Below, one piece after another: positions 1 to 5,979 of a stretch of 6,368 nt of DNA; the first letter of the stretch is position 1, and each line of letters begins with the position of its first letter. The DNA lies in NCBI GenBank assembly GCA_013697465.1, contig JACCWU010000225.1, positions 1-6,368 on the forward strand, written 5' to 3'. Both the position numbers and the translations under genes were made by a program. The notes beneath the pieces were generated by a model. It had not been told where the DNA came from and did not search any database. It was given only the letters and a program-made list of their open reading frames with translations. This DNA comes from Actinomycetota bacterium (GTDB lineage: Bacteria; Actinomycetota; Thermoleophilia; Gaiellales; Gaiellaceae).

Positions 1-34
1 CCGGGCCGCTACGAGTTCACGCCAGCCACGGGCA

Positions 35-1021
35 CTAGGCATTGTCGTGGTCGACACTCGGCGCCCGATGCCGGAGCCGCCTCGTCTTCCGGCGCGCCGT
101 CTTCTCCAGGCCGGCCGGGGTCAGAAGCCGGCGGAGACGGCCCGGGCGCAACTCGGAGCAGAGAACCGCTGAGGCGGCGGGGCCGCGCGCGCCGTAGAGA
201 ACACCCTCCGCGTGGAAGTCAGGCGCGGCCCGCCAGCCGTCCGGCGTCAGCTCGTAGACCTCCTGCTCCTCGACGAAGAACCTCGCATTCGCAAACAGGC
301 GATTCCAGCCTCGCTCGTCCTCCTGCCGGAACCAGCCGTGGTCACCGGGCTCGCCGAGCGGGACGGTGACGAGGACGCTCCCGTCGCGGCGGAGCACTCG
401 GCGCAGCTCGCGAAGCGCCTGCAAGCGCGCATTCCCGTCGGCCTCGGCTTCGAGCCCGTAGACGGTGTTGTCGGCCCCGACGTGCTCGAGCGTCGAGACG
501 AGCAGAACCTGGTCGAACGAGCGATCGTCGAACGGGAGCTCGCAGACGTCCGCCTCCACCCTCTCCATGCCCTCGACGTCCCGCGTCGCCAGATCGACGC
601 CCACCAGCTCGACACTTGAACGAACGAGCGCCGCGAGATACGGCGCCTCGGCGAACGCGTAGCCGACCTCCAGCACTCGGACGGAGCTGCGGAGCCGCGA
701 GAGCACCCACGGAATCTCGACCACGCGCTCGTCCGTCCCCGCCGGTGCCTGCAGCCAGCGGATTCGCTCGCCGCGGGTGCGCGCTCCGATACCGAGGGCC
801 ACTGCGTCGTCGAGCTCGCGCACCCGAACGAATTCGCTACTCGACGCAAGCTCGTACACGAGAGCGGCACGGGAGAGCGTTCCCGCCTCGAGCTTTGCGA
901 GCACCCGTTCGCGCGCCTCCCGGTCAGGAGCGCGCCGTAGCACGAGCCGGAACACGGCTTCCACGTAGGCCTCGTCCGGCCCCTCGTAGGCTGCTAGCTC
1001 ACCGGCGAGCCGGTCATCCAT
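35..1021 (-). CDS. SAM-dependent methyltransferase with N-terminal DUF4214-like segment
   Basis: Predicted class I methyltransferase, 328 aa from the ATG at 1021. Residues about 18-65 (YVEAVFRLVLRRAPDREA, then SRAALVYELASSSEF) resemble the DUF4214 helical repeat found in surface or glycan-linked proteins. The Rossmann core follows: motif I VLEVGYA near 116-122, the acidic ribose-binding residue in VGVDLA near 140-145, EADVCELPFDD near 156-166, and STLEHVG near 176-182, as in the Methyltransf_11 group. Motif I has VGYA where many families have GxG, so SAM binding is inferred from the overall order of motifs. The basic C-terminus (KTARRKTRRLRHR) is unusual. A GTG one codon upstream (1024) is an alternative start. 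The ATG shares one base with the dehydrogenase stop (TGATG), has no Shine-Dalgarno sequence and so is probably translated by reinitiation. The substrate cannot be read from sequence; an envelope glycan is possible because relatives with this N-terminus often sit in such clusters. Confidence 0.85.
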   Translation of the reverse strand: MDDRLAGELAAYEGPDEAYVEAVFRLVLRRAPDREARERVLAKLEAGTLSRAALVYELASSSEFVRVRELDDAVALGIGARTRGERIRWLQAPAGTDERVVEIPWVLSRLRSSVRVLEVGYAFAEAPYLAALVRSSVELVGVDLATRDVEGMERVEADVCELPFDDRSFDQVLLVSTLEHVGADNTVYGLEAEADGNARLQALRELRRVLRRDGSVLVTVPLGEPGDHGWFRQEDERGWNRLFANARFFVEEQEVYELTPDGWRAAPDFHAEGVLYGARGPAASAVLCSELRPGRLRRLLTPAGLEKTARRKTRRLRHRAPSVDHDNA

Positions 1022-1866
1022 CACTGGTAGTCGAAAAAGCCGCGACCGGACTTACGGCCCAGGCGCCCCGCCGCGACGTGCTCCACGAGCAACGGGCAGG
1101 GAGCGTATTTGGCATCCCCCAAGCCCTCGTGGAGCACCTCCATGATCGCGACACACGTGTCGAGACCGATCAGGTCGGCGAGTGCCAGCGGCCCCATCGG
1201 GTGGGCGAATCCGAGCTTCGCGATCGTGTCGATCGCCTCCGCCTCCGCCACCCCCTGCATGAGTGCGTATGCCGCCTCGTTCAGGAACGGCATGAGGATG
1301 CGGTTCGAGACGAAGCCGGGAACGTCGCGAGCCTCGGCCGGGATCTTGCCGAGGTCCCGGGCGAGCTCGACGACGGCTGCGGCCGTCTCGTTCGAGGTCT
1401 CCGCGGCGCGAACGACCTCGACGAGCTGAAGCACCGGCACGGGGTTGAAGAAGTGCATGCCGATGACCTTCTCCCGCCTGCCTGTGGCTGCCGCGAGCGA
1501 TGCGATCGGGATCGACGACGTATTGGACGCGAGCACGGCTTCGGGCGGCAGGATCCGGTCGGCCAGGCGGAAGATGTCCCGCTTGATCTCCTCGTCCTCG
1601 GCGACCGCCTCGATCATCAGGTCGGCAGACACGATGCCGCCGACGGGCGCAATGCGCCCGATGACCTCGTCCGGATCGGGACCACCCTTCCCCGCCAGCT
1701 TCGCGAGGCTCCGGCGCATCGCCTCGAGGCCTCGCTCGACGGCCTGTGGCGCCGAGTCGTGGAGCGAGACGCGCCGTCCCGACGACGCGATCACCTGAGC
1801 GATGCCTGCGCCCATCTGGCCCGCACCCACCACCAGCACGTGCGCGAATCTCACGTCCTCCGCCAC
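1021..1866 (-). CDS. hbd: 3-hydroxybutyryl-CoA dehydrogenase (3-hydroxyacyl-CoA dehydrogenase family)
   Basis: Cytoplasmic NAD(P)-dependent enzyme that interconverts acetoacetyl-CoA and 3-hydroxybutyryl-CoA. It is 281 aa, the normal length for the stand-alone family (Hbd/PaaH/FadB2). The N-terminal Rossmann fold has the dinucleotide motif GAGQMGAGIAQ at 14-24. All expected catalytic positions are present with the spacing of the human enzyme: Ser117 in NTSS, His138 in MHFFNP, Glu150 and Asn188 in SNR. The C-terminal helical domain carries the typical LGFAHPMGPLALADLIGLD near 218-236 and ends with GRKSGRGFFDY. The start is a GTG at 1866, 9 nt after the TIMP-like gene stop. There is no Shine-Dalgarno sequence, and GTG codon 5 is a possible alternative. 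Its last codons overlap the methyltransferase start, so the two are likely cotranslated. The thiolase that makes or uses its product lies just upstream on the same strand, separated by the TIMP-like gene. Preference for NAD or NADP and for chain length is not visible. Confidence 0.95.
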   Translation of the reverse strand: MAEDVRFAHVLVVGAGQMGAGIAQVIASSGRRVSLHDSAPQAVERGLEAMRRSLAKLAGKGGPDPDEVIGRIAPVGGIVSADLMIEAVAEDEEIKRDIFRLADRILPPEAVLASNTSSIPIASLAAATGRREKVIGMHFFNPVPVLQLVEVVRAAETSNETAAAVVELARDLGKIPAEARDVPGFVSNRILMPFLNEAAYALMQGVAEAEAIDTIAKLGFAHPMGPLALADLIGLDTCVAIMEVLHEGLGDAKYAPCPLLVEHVAAGRLGRKSGRGFFDYQ

Positions 1867-1875
1867 CGGCGGATT

Positions 1876-2424
1876 CTACGGCTCGGGTGCCCCGGGAAGA
1901 TCGGGCCGCGCCCCGCGACGGAGGCGGCGCAATGCCCACAGCAGCACGAGCCCGAGTATGGCGACTCCGATGACGACCTTGATCACGCCTCCACGCGGCT
2001 CACCACCGGCGGCGACGAGCTGCCCCGGCGCAACGACGCTACACGCGGTCGCATACCACCCACCTTTCGGCAGCCGGGTGAGCAGGAGACCGACGGTCTC
2101 GTCGCGGTCGATCGTCAAATCGCAGTCTGTCTGGTACGGAGTCCTGACGAAGATCTTGCGCCTCGCGTCTCCTTCGGTCTCGTCGACGACGTCTCCCTTG
2201 ACCCGCTGCTCGATCTCGACGGCGAGAAGCCGCGCGGGTCCGTCCTCCGTCGGGTCCGCGATGGTTTCGGAAACCACTCGCCCGACGATCGCGGCGTCAG
2301 CTCGATCGAGACGCTCCTCGATCGGTTCGCTCGCGCACACGCATGCGGACGCCTCGTCGGTCAGCGCAGGCCCCGCGAACACGGCCGACACGGCCAAGAC
2401 GGCCAAGACGAGTGCGCGAGTCAC
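1876..2424 (-). CDS. Secreted, membrane-anchored TIMP/NTR-like protein
   Basis: Predicted 182 aa exported protein. Residues 1-27 form a signal peptide (MTR, then the hydrophobic ALVLAVLAVSAVFAG, with cleavage likely at EASA before the cysteine). The mature part begins with a Cys-x-Cys pair (28 and 30), then ADAAIVGRVVS near 42-52, a strand pattern with VKGD near 75-78, and two further cysteines, 101 in TDCDL and 128 in TACS. This is the pattern of bacterial proteins related to the netrin/TIMP-like OB-fold barrel, where the cysteines pair across the barrel. Residues about 147-166 (VIKVVIGVAILGLVLLWALR) form a C-terminal membrane segment followed by a basic stop-transfer stretch, so the domain should face outward, tethered to the membrane. 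The GTG at 2424 was chosen because it gives a normal signal peptide. A GTG at 2484 in the same frame would add 20 residues and fits a leaderless start from the candidate promoter upstream. The function is unknown; metalloprotease inhibition is known for animal relatives only. Confidence 0.78.
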   Translation of the reverse strand: MTRALVLAVLAVSAVFAGPALTDEASACVCASEPIEERLDRADAAIVGRVVSETIADPTEDGPARLLAVEIEQRVKGDVVDETEGDARRKIFVRTPYQTDCDLTIDRDETVGLLLTRLPKGGWYATACSVVAPGQLVAAGGEPRGGVIKVVIGVAILGLVLLWALRRLRRGARPDLPGAPEP

Positions 2425-2426
2425 GC

Positions 2427-2447
2427 CAAGTTGCAAGTTGTAACTTG
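2427..2447. repeat. 21-bp operator-like palindrome, copy 1 (imperfect)
   Basis: Arms CAAGTTGCAA and TTGTAACTTG flank a central G; one position breaks the symmetry (G where copy 2 has A). It ends two bases before the GTG at 2424 of the TIMP-like gene, so it occupies the ribosome-binding region. It differs from copy 2 at that single base. Such AT-rich, symmetric sequence in a high-GC region is typical of a binding site for a dimeric regulator. Confidence 0.65.
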
Positions 2448-2458
2448 AGTCATCGAGT

Positions 2459-2471
2459 GCCGGATTCCGGC
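2459..2471. repeat. 13-bp GC-rich palindrome between the two operator-like repeats
   Basis: GCCGGA and TCCGGC are perfect 6-bp arms around a central T. It lies near the middle of the 86-bp segment bounded by the two 21-bp palindromes. There is no loop and no T tract, so it is not a terminator. It may be chance in a GC-rich region. Confidence 0.35.
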
Positions 2472-2491
2472 CTGAAACAAGCACGCCGACG

Positions 2492-2512
2492 CAAGTTACA
2501 AGTTGTAACTTG
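2492..2512. repeat. 21-bp operator-like palindrome, copy 2 (perfect)
   Basis: Arms CAAGTTACAA and TTGTAACTTG are exact reverse complements around a central G. The palindrome contains the thiolase stop codon (TAA, 2498-2496 on the minus strand) and most of the spacer and -10 of the candidate promoter at 2493-2521. Its start is 65 bp from the start of copy 1, about six helical turns, so both would lie on a similar face of the DNA. A MarR-, TetR- or PadR-type dimer is a plausible binder, but no intact regulator gene for it lies in the window. Confidence 0.7.
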
Positions 2513-2521
2513 GATCGTCAG
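2493..2521 (-). promoter_or_regulatory. Candidate promoter for the TIMP-like/hbd/methyltransferase genes
   Basis: On the minus strand, CTGACG (2521-2516) matches four of six bases of the TTGACA -35 consensus. After a 17-bp spacer comes TAACTT (2498-2493), which fits TAnnnT. Transcription would begin near 2486, two bases before a GTG at 2484 and about 60 bases before the GTG at 2424. The -10 lies inside palindrome copy 2, an arrangement expected for repression. The elements are weak and the call rests on spacing. Confidence 0.35.
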
Positions 2522-3677
2522 AGGGTCGGACCTCGATCAGAAGGGCGTCGCCCTGCCCGCCGCCGGAGCAGATCGCGGCCAACCCGAGCCCCCCGCCGGA
2601 GCGGCGGAGCTCGTGGATCATCGTTCCCAAGATCCGGCCGCCGGAGGCTCCGATCGGGTGCCCGAGCGCGACCGCGCCCCCGTTGACATTCACAATCTCC
2701 TCGTCTGCGCCGAGCATCCGCGTCGAGTTCTTCGCGACCGAGGCGAAGGCCTCGTTGATCTCCACTCGCTTGACGTCGTCGATCGTCTTTCCGGCGCGTG
2801 CGAGCGCCTGCTCTCCCGCGCGTGCGGGAGTACGCGCGAGATACGCGAAGTCGTCGGCGACGTAGGCCTGGGCGAGAATCGTCCCCAGCGGCTCCAAGCC
2901 GCGACGCTCGGCGAGTTCCTCTGAGCAGACGACGACGCACGAGGCTCCGTCGTTGACTCCGGGCGCGTTACCCGCCGTTGTCGTCCCTTCCGGGTCGAAC
3001 ACCGGCTGCAGCGCTGCGAGCTTCTCGAGTGTCGTGTCGCGACGAACCCCCTCGTCCGCGACGACGTCTCCGACCGGCACGATCTCCTCCGCGAAGCGAC
3101 CCGCGTCCTGCGCTTCGGCAGCGCGCATGTGCGATCGATACGCCCACTCGTCCTGCTCCTCGCGCGAGATGCCGAGCTCTCGCGCGACCTGTGACGCCTG
3201 CTGGACCATGTGCAGGCCGTCGAACGTCGAGCTCAGCCCGTCGAACACCATGTGATCGACGACCTCGCCGTTTCCGAGCCGGTATCCGAAGCGCGCCTCC
3301 GGCAGCAGGTACGGCGCGTTCGACATCGACTCCATGCCCCCGGTCACCACAACCTCGTGGCCGCCCGCCCGGATCATGAGATCCGCGATCTCCACCGCCC
3401 GAATCGACGAGGCGCACACCTTGTTGATGGTGTCCGCGGGAACTTCCTTCGGAATCCCCGCGGCCACGGCCGCCTGGCGAGCCGGGGCCTGCCCGACGCC
3501 CGCTTGCAACACCTGGCCCATGATCACGTACTCGACTTCGTCCGGACGGAGACCCGCGCGCTCGAGCCCGGCGCGAATCGCCACTGCCCCGAGCTTCGGT
3601 GCGGGAACCTTCGCCAAGCCGCCGCCGAGACGACCGAATGGGGTGCGTACCGCAGAGACGATGACCGACCTGGACAC
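2496..3677 (-). CDS. Acetyl-CoA C-acetyltransferase (thiolase)
   Basis: Cytoplasmic thiolase, 393 aa, the normal family length. It condenses two acetyl-CoA to acetoacetyl-CoA or cleaves 3-ketoacyl-CoA. The nucleophilic cysteine is Cys88 in NKVCASSIRA (many homologues read CGSG here), and the family signature GGMESMSNAPYLL is at 113-125. NEAFA is at 308-312, the active-site histidine is His340 in GHPIGASG, and the second catalytic cysteine is Cys370 in CSGGGQGDA. All residues needed for activity are present, and the TAGNAPGVNDGA loop at 234-245 is normal. Family members usually end soon after LLIEV; this one has ten extra residues (RPSDDPSYNL), the last few encoded by palindrome copy 2, which also provides the stop. 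It starts with GTG at 3677, six bases after a TAGGCT hexamer, so it is probably leaderless. It pairs functionally with the 3-hydroxybutyryl-CoA dehydrogenase downstream. The symbols atoB, phaA or fadA could apply; sequence alone does not decide between biosynthetic and degradative use. Confidence 0.95.
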   Translation of the reverse strand: MSRSVIVSAVRTPFGRLGGGLAKVPAPKLGAVAIRAGLERAGLRPDEVEYVIMGQVLQAGVGQAPARQAAVAAGIPKEVPADTINKVCASSIRAVEIADLMIRAGGHEVVVTGGMESMSNAPYLLPEARFGYRLGNGEVVDHMVFDGLSSTFDGLHMVQQASQVARELGISREEQDEWAYRSHMRAAEAQDAGRFAEEIVPVGDVVADEGVRRDTTLEKLAALQPVFDPEGTTTAGNAPGVNDGASCVVVCSEELAERRGLEPLGTILAQAYVADDFAYLARTPARAGEQALARAGKTIDDVKRVEINEAFASVAKNSTRMLGADEEIVNVNGGAVALGHPIGASGGRILGTMIHELRRSGGGLGLAAICSGGGQGDALLIEVRPSDDPSYNL

Positions 3678-3683
3678 GGAGCC

Positions 3684-3689
3684 AGCCTA
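3684..3689 (-). promoter_or_regulatory. Candidate -10 element for leaderless thiolase transcript
   Basis: The minus strand reads TAGGCT here, followed by exactly six bases and then the GTG at 3677. That is the spacing expected when transcription starts on the first base of the start codon. No convincing -35 element is seen 16-18 bp upstream, and the thiolase has no Shine-Dalgarno sequence, which supports a leaderless start. Confidence 0.4.
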
Positions 3690-3728
3690 GCGAAGTGCCT
3701 CCCGGAGAACGCCCCGCGACGAGTCGGG

Positions 3729-3756
3729 CCTGTCTCGGGTCTGACCCCGGGGCAGG
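3729..3756. repeat. Imperfect hairpin with GGGTCTGACCC core in the divergent intergenic region
   Basis: GGGTC (3737-3741), T, GACCC (3743-3747) is a perfect core palindrome. Outside it, CCTGTCTC (3729-3736) can pair with GGGGCAGG (3749-3756) if C3748 is bulged out, using two G-U pairs on plus-strand RNA. It lies in the 135-bp gap between the divergent thiolase and PAS genes. It could be an operator or a REP-like palindrome. No second copy was found in the window. Confidence 0.4.
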
Positions 3757-3784
3757 TCCATTGCCAACGCCTCGATCTCGGCGC

Positions 3785-3814
3785 TTGGCGAGCGACCGTC
3801 AGCAGGCGTAGCAT
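3785..3814 (+). promoter_or_regulatory. Weak candidate promoter for the PAS gene pair
   Basis: TTGGCG (3785-3790) and TAGCAT (3809-3814) are separated by 18 bp. The -10 overlaps the ATG at 3813, so use of this promoter would place the transcript start near 3821 and favour the in-frame GTG at 3825 as the true start of the first PAS gene. Both hexamers are partial matches. Confidence 0.2.
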
Positions 3815-4238
3815 GGTTCCTGCCGTGGCCGTCGCGGTCGACGAACCTCCGAATCTGGTGCTCGACGAGGACTACCGCATCGTCGAGGTGGGTCCGGCTG
3901 CCGAAGCAGCGCTCGGTCCGCTGCGCGGACGGAACCTCTGGGACGCGTTTCCCGGCTCTCGGCCGCTCTTTCACCCGTACTACGACAAGGCGCGGCGCAC
4001 GGGCGAGCCCGTCGAGTTCGTGCAGTTCTACGACGGTGACCTCGGACACATTCGAGCAGTTCCCGAAGGCTCGAGGCTGCTCCTCTTCTGGGAGTTGCTG
4101 CATCGCCTGGACATCCTCACGCTGGAAGGACTGCGCGCGTCCCTTGACCAGGCGCTGGCGCTGATCGAGGAGTTCGACGCGCGGCTTCGGCGCGATCGTG
4201 TGAAGAGCACTCTTCGTGTCGTCGAGGGCGGTCGATGA
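3813..4238 (+). CDS. Single-domain PAS-like protein, first of a tandem pair
   Basis: Small cytoplasmic protein, 141 aa, with no signal peptide or membrane segment. Residues about 14-94 read as one PAS fold: first strands LVLDEDYRIVEVGP (15-28), the helical part GRNLWDAFPGSRPLF (39-53), ARRTGEPVEF (60-69), then the closing strands HIRAVPEGSRLLLFWE (79-94). After it comes one amphipathic helix, about 97-130 (LHRLDILTLEGLRASLDQAL and on), of the kind that links PAS domains to outputs. No kinase, cyclase, HTH or other output is attached, so it may act as a sensor or adaptor by binding a partner; this is inference. It is clearly related to the next gene, which starts inside its stop codon. The ATG at 3813 has only a weak AGCAGG upstream, and the GTG at 3825 is an alternative that would not affect the domain. 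Any bound ligand or cofactor cannot be predicted. Confidence 0.75.
   Translation: MVPAVAVAVDEPPNLVLDEDYRIVEVGPAAEAALGPLRGRNLWDAFPGSRPLFHPYYDKARRTGEPVEFVQFYDGDLGHIRAVPEGSRLLLFWELLHRLDILTLEGLRASLDQALALIEEFDARLRRDRVKSTLRVVEGGR
4224..4228 (+). promoter_or_regulatory. Shine-Dalgarno sequence for the second PAS gene
   Basis: GAGGG lies six bases before the ATG at 4235. It is the clearest ribosome-binding site of the window and fixes the start that gives the ATGA overlap with the preceding gene. Confidence 0.6.
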
Positions 4239-4669
4239 GCCGCATCGCCGCGGAGCGAGAGAAGGACACCGGGCTCTCCGGAGTCTCCCACTACTTCGTG
4301 CTCGACGACGAGGACCGGGTCGTTTCAGTCGGGCCCAGACGGGACTACGCCGACAACCCGTACCTCGGCCACGTGCTGTGGAGCCGACTCCCCGAAGCGG
4401 AGGCGCTGTTGCGGCCACGCTTCGACGAGGCCCGGCGGACGAGACAGGAAATCGAGTTCACGACCTTCTACGCGGGCCGCACGAAGCACATAACGGTGAT
4501 CCCCGCGGCCGACGGGATCGCCGTCCACGTCGAGCACTTGACTGCGCTCGACCTCAGGAGTCTCGCGACCCTTGCAAAGAGTCTGGAGCAGATCGAGGCC
4601 GAGCTAGACGCTCGAGCGCACGAGCGACTCGATCCACCAGCTCTCGGGTCTCTGCAAGCTCTTCCCTGA
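4235..4669 (+). CDS. Single-domain PAS-like protein, second of a tandem pair
   Basis: A 144 aa divergent paralogue of the preceding protein. The two align along the whole domain: FVLDDEDRVVSVGP (21-34) matches LVLDEDYRIVEVGP, LWSRLPEAEALLRPRFDEA (48-66) matches LWDAFPGSRPLFHPYYDKA, ARRT (66-69) is identical, then IEFTTFYAG and HITVIPAADG match their counterparts, and the trailing helix LATLAKSLEQIEAELDAR (110-127) matches too. The N-terminal 17 residues and the last ones (RLDPPALGSLQALP) have no match. The ATG overlaps the upstream stop by four bases (ATGA), so the pair is translationally coupled and may form a heterodimer; that is inference. The unmatched C-terminal tail lies opposite the 3' part of the broken regulator on the other strand, so the gene end may have shifted or the two ends overlap. 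No output domain is visible and the ligand is unknown. Confidence 0.75.
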   Translation: MSRIAAEREKDTGLSGVSHYFVLDDEDRVVSVGPRRDYADNPYLGHVLWSRLPEAEALLRPRFDEARRTRQEIEFTTFYAGRTKHITVIPAADGIAVHVEHLTALDLRSLATLAKSLEQIEAELDARAHERLDPPALGSLQALP

Positions 4670-4912
4670 GGGCGGAAATCTCCGCCGCGTGCCCCGTGAC
4701 GGCATCTGGAGCGCGCACGAGATCGCTCACAGTCGTCTCGGTGACCACGTCGCAGCCGTGGCAGCGAGGGCGTCGTCACGCCTCGCTCCCAGCGCGACAC
4801 CGTGAGTCGACTCGACGCCGAGCGCCCCGGCGAGCTCCTTCTGCGTCATGCCCGACGCACGCCTCGCGGCGCGCACGCGTACGCCGACCCCTGAACTCTC
4901 AGAGACTCCCAA
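4554..4912 (-). pseudogene. Broken XRE-family HTH regulator with C-terminal coiled coil
   Basis: Three minus-strand frames together spell one regulator. From a TTG at 4912, the first frame gives VRVRAARRASGMTQKELAGA and LGVEST, the first helices of an XRE/Cro-type HTH. About 4805-4800 the match moves to a second frame with VSRWERGVTTPSLPRL, the recognition helix and the following turn. About 4760-4748 it moves to a third frame with VTETTVSDLVRAPDAVTG, then a leucine-rich coiled coil (EISALREELAETRELVDRVA) and a stop at 4556-4554. Each junction needs removal of one extra base. Left alone, the first frame stops at 4727 after 61 residues; the second frame has a TGA upstream of the SRWERG segment and the third a TGA at 4778-4776. 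The restored protein would be about 119 aa, a normal small regulator. The 3' part overlaps the second PAS gene by 116 bases, tail to tail. Two independent decay events or two assembly errors would look the same; intact neighbours make decay somewhat more likely. Confidence 0.8.
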
Positions 4913-4931
4913 GTCGAGCGGTTCGTATCAC

Positions 4932-4956
4932 ACTCGGCTGCGGATCTCCAGCCGAG

Positions 4957-4957
<1 letters not shown>
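4932..4957 (-). terminator. Hairpin terminator after the oxidoreductase gene
   Basis: ACTCGGCTG (4932-4940) and CAGCCGAGT (4949-4957) form a perfect 9-bp stem with an 8-base loop. On the minus strand the stem begins with the last base of the oxidoreductase stop codon. No T tract follows, so this is a U-less hairpin of the sort often seen in actinobacteria. It would also separate the oxidoreductase from the XRE remnant downstream. Confidence 0.6.
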
Positions 4958-5967
<1,010 letters not shown>

Positions 5968-5973
5968 GCGACG

Positions 5974-5979
5974 ATGATA
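5974..5979 (-). promoter_or_regulatory. Candidate -10 element for leaderless oxidoreductase transcript
   Basis: The minus strand reads TATCAT, followed by exactly six bases and the ATG at 5967, the spacing of a leaderless start. The hexamer touches the first base of the YqgE-like start codon, so polymerase bound here would also cover the start of the divergent gene. A clear -35 is not seen at 16-18 bp. Confidence 0.45.

Noticed and set aside
1..34. Possible gene end or start at the left edge
   Set aside because: Short open readings exist on both strands, but there is too little sequence to support a gene.
2391..2409. Tandem 9-bp repeat (CGGCCAAGA unit, two copies)
   Set aside because: It encodes the repetitive hydrophobic core of the TIMP-like signal peptide, so low complexity there is expected.
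616..2448. Long 610-codon open frame on the plus strand
   Set aside because: It lies opposite the methyltransferase, dehydrogenase and TIMP-like genes, all of which show clear family motifs. Its translation is rich in Arg, Asp and Gly with no recognisable domain, as expected for an antisense frame in high-GC DNA.
3210..3812. Upstream extension of the first PAS gene frame
   Set aside because: This part is antisense to the thiolase N-terminal half. The PAS similarity begins only after the ATG at 3813.
4750..4764. Possible Cys-His-x-Cys zinc motif in the third frame of the XRE remnant
   Set aside because: It lies between a stop in that frame and the point where regulator similarity resumes, so it is probably an out-of-frame reading of the preceding segment.
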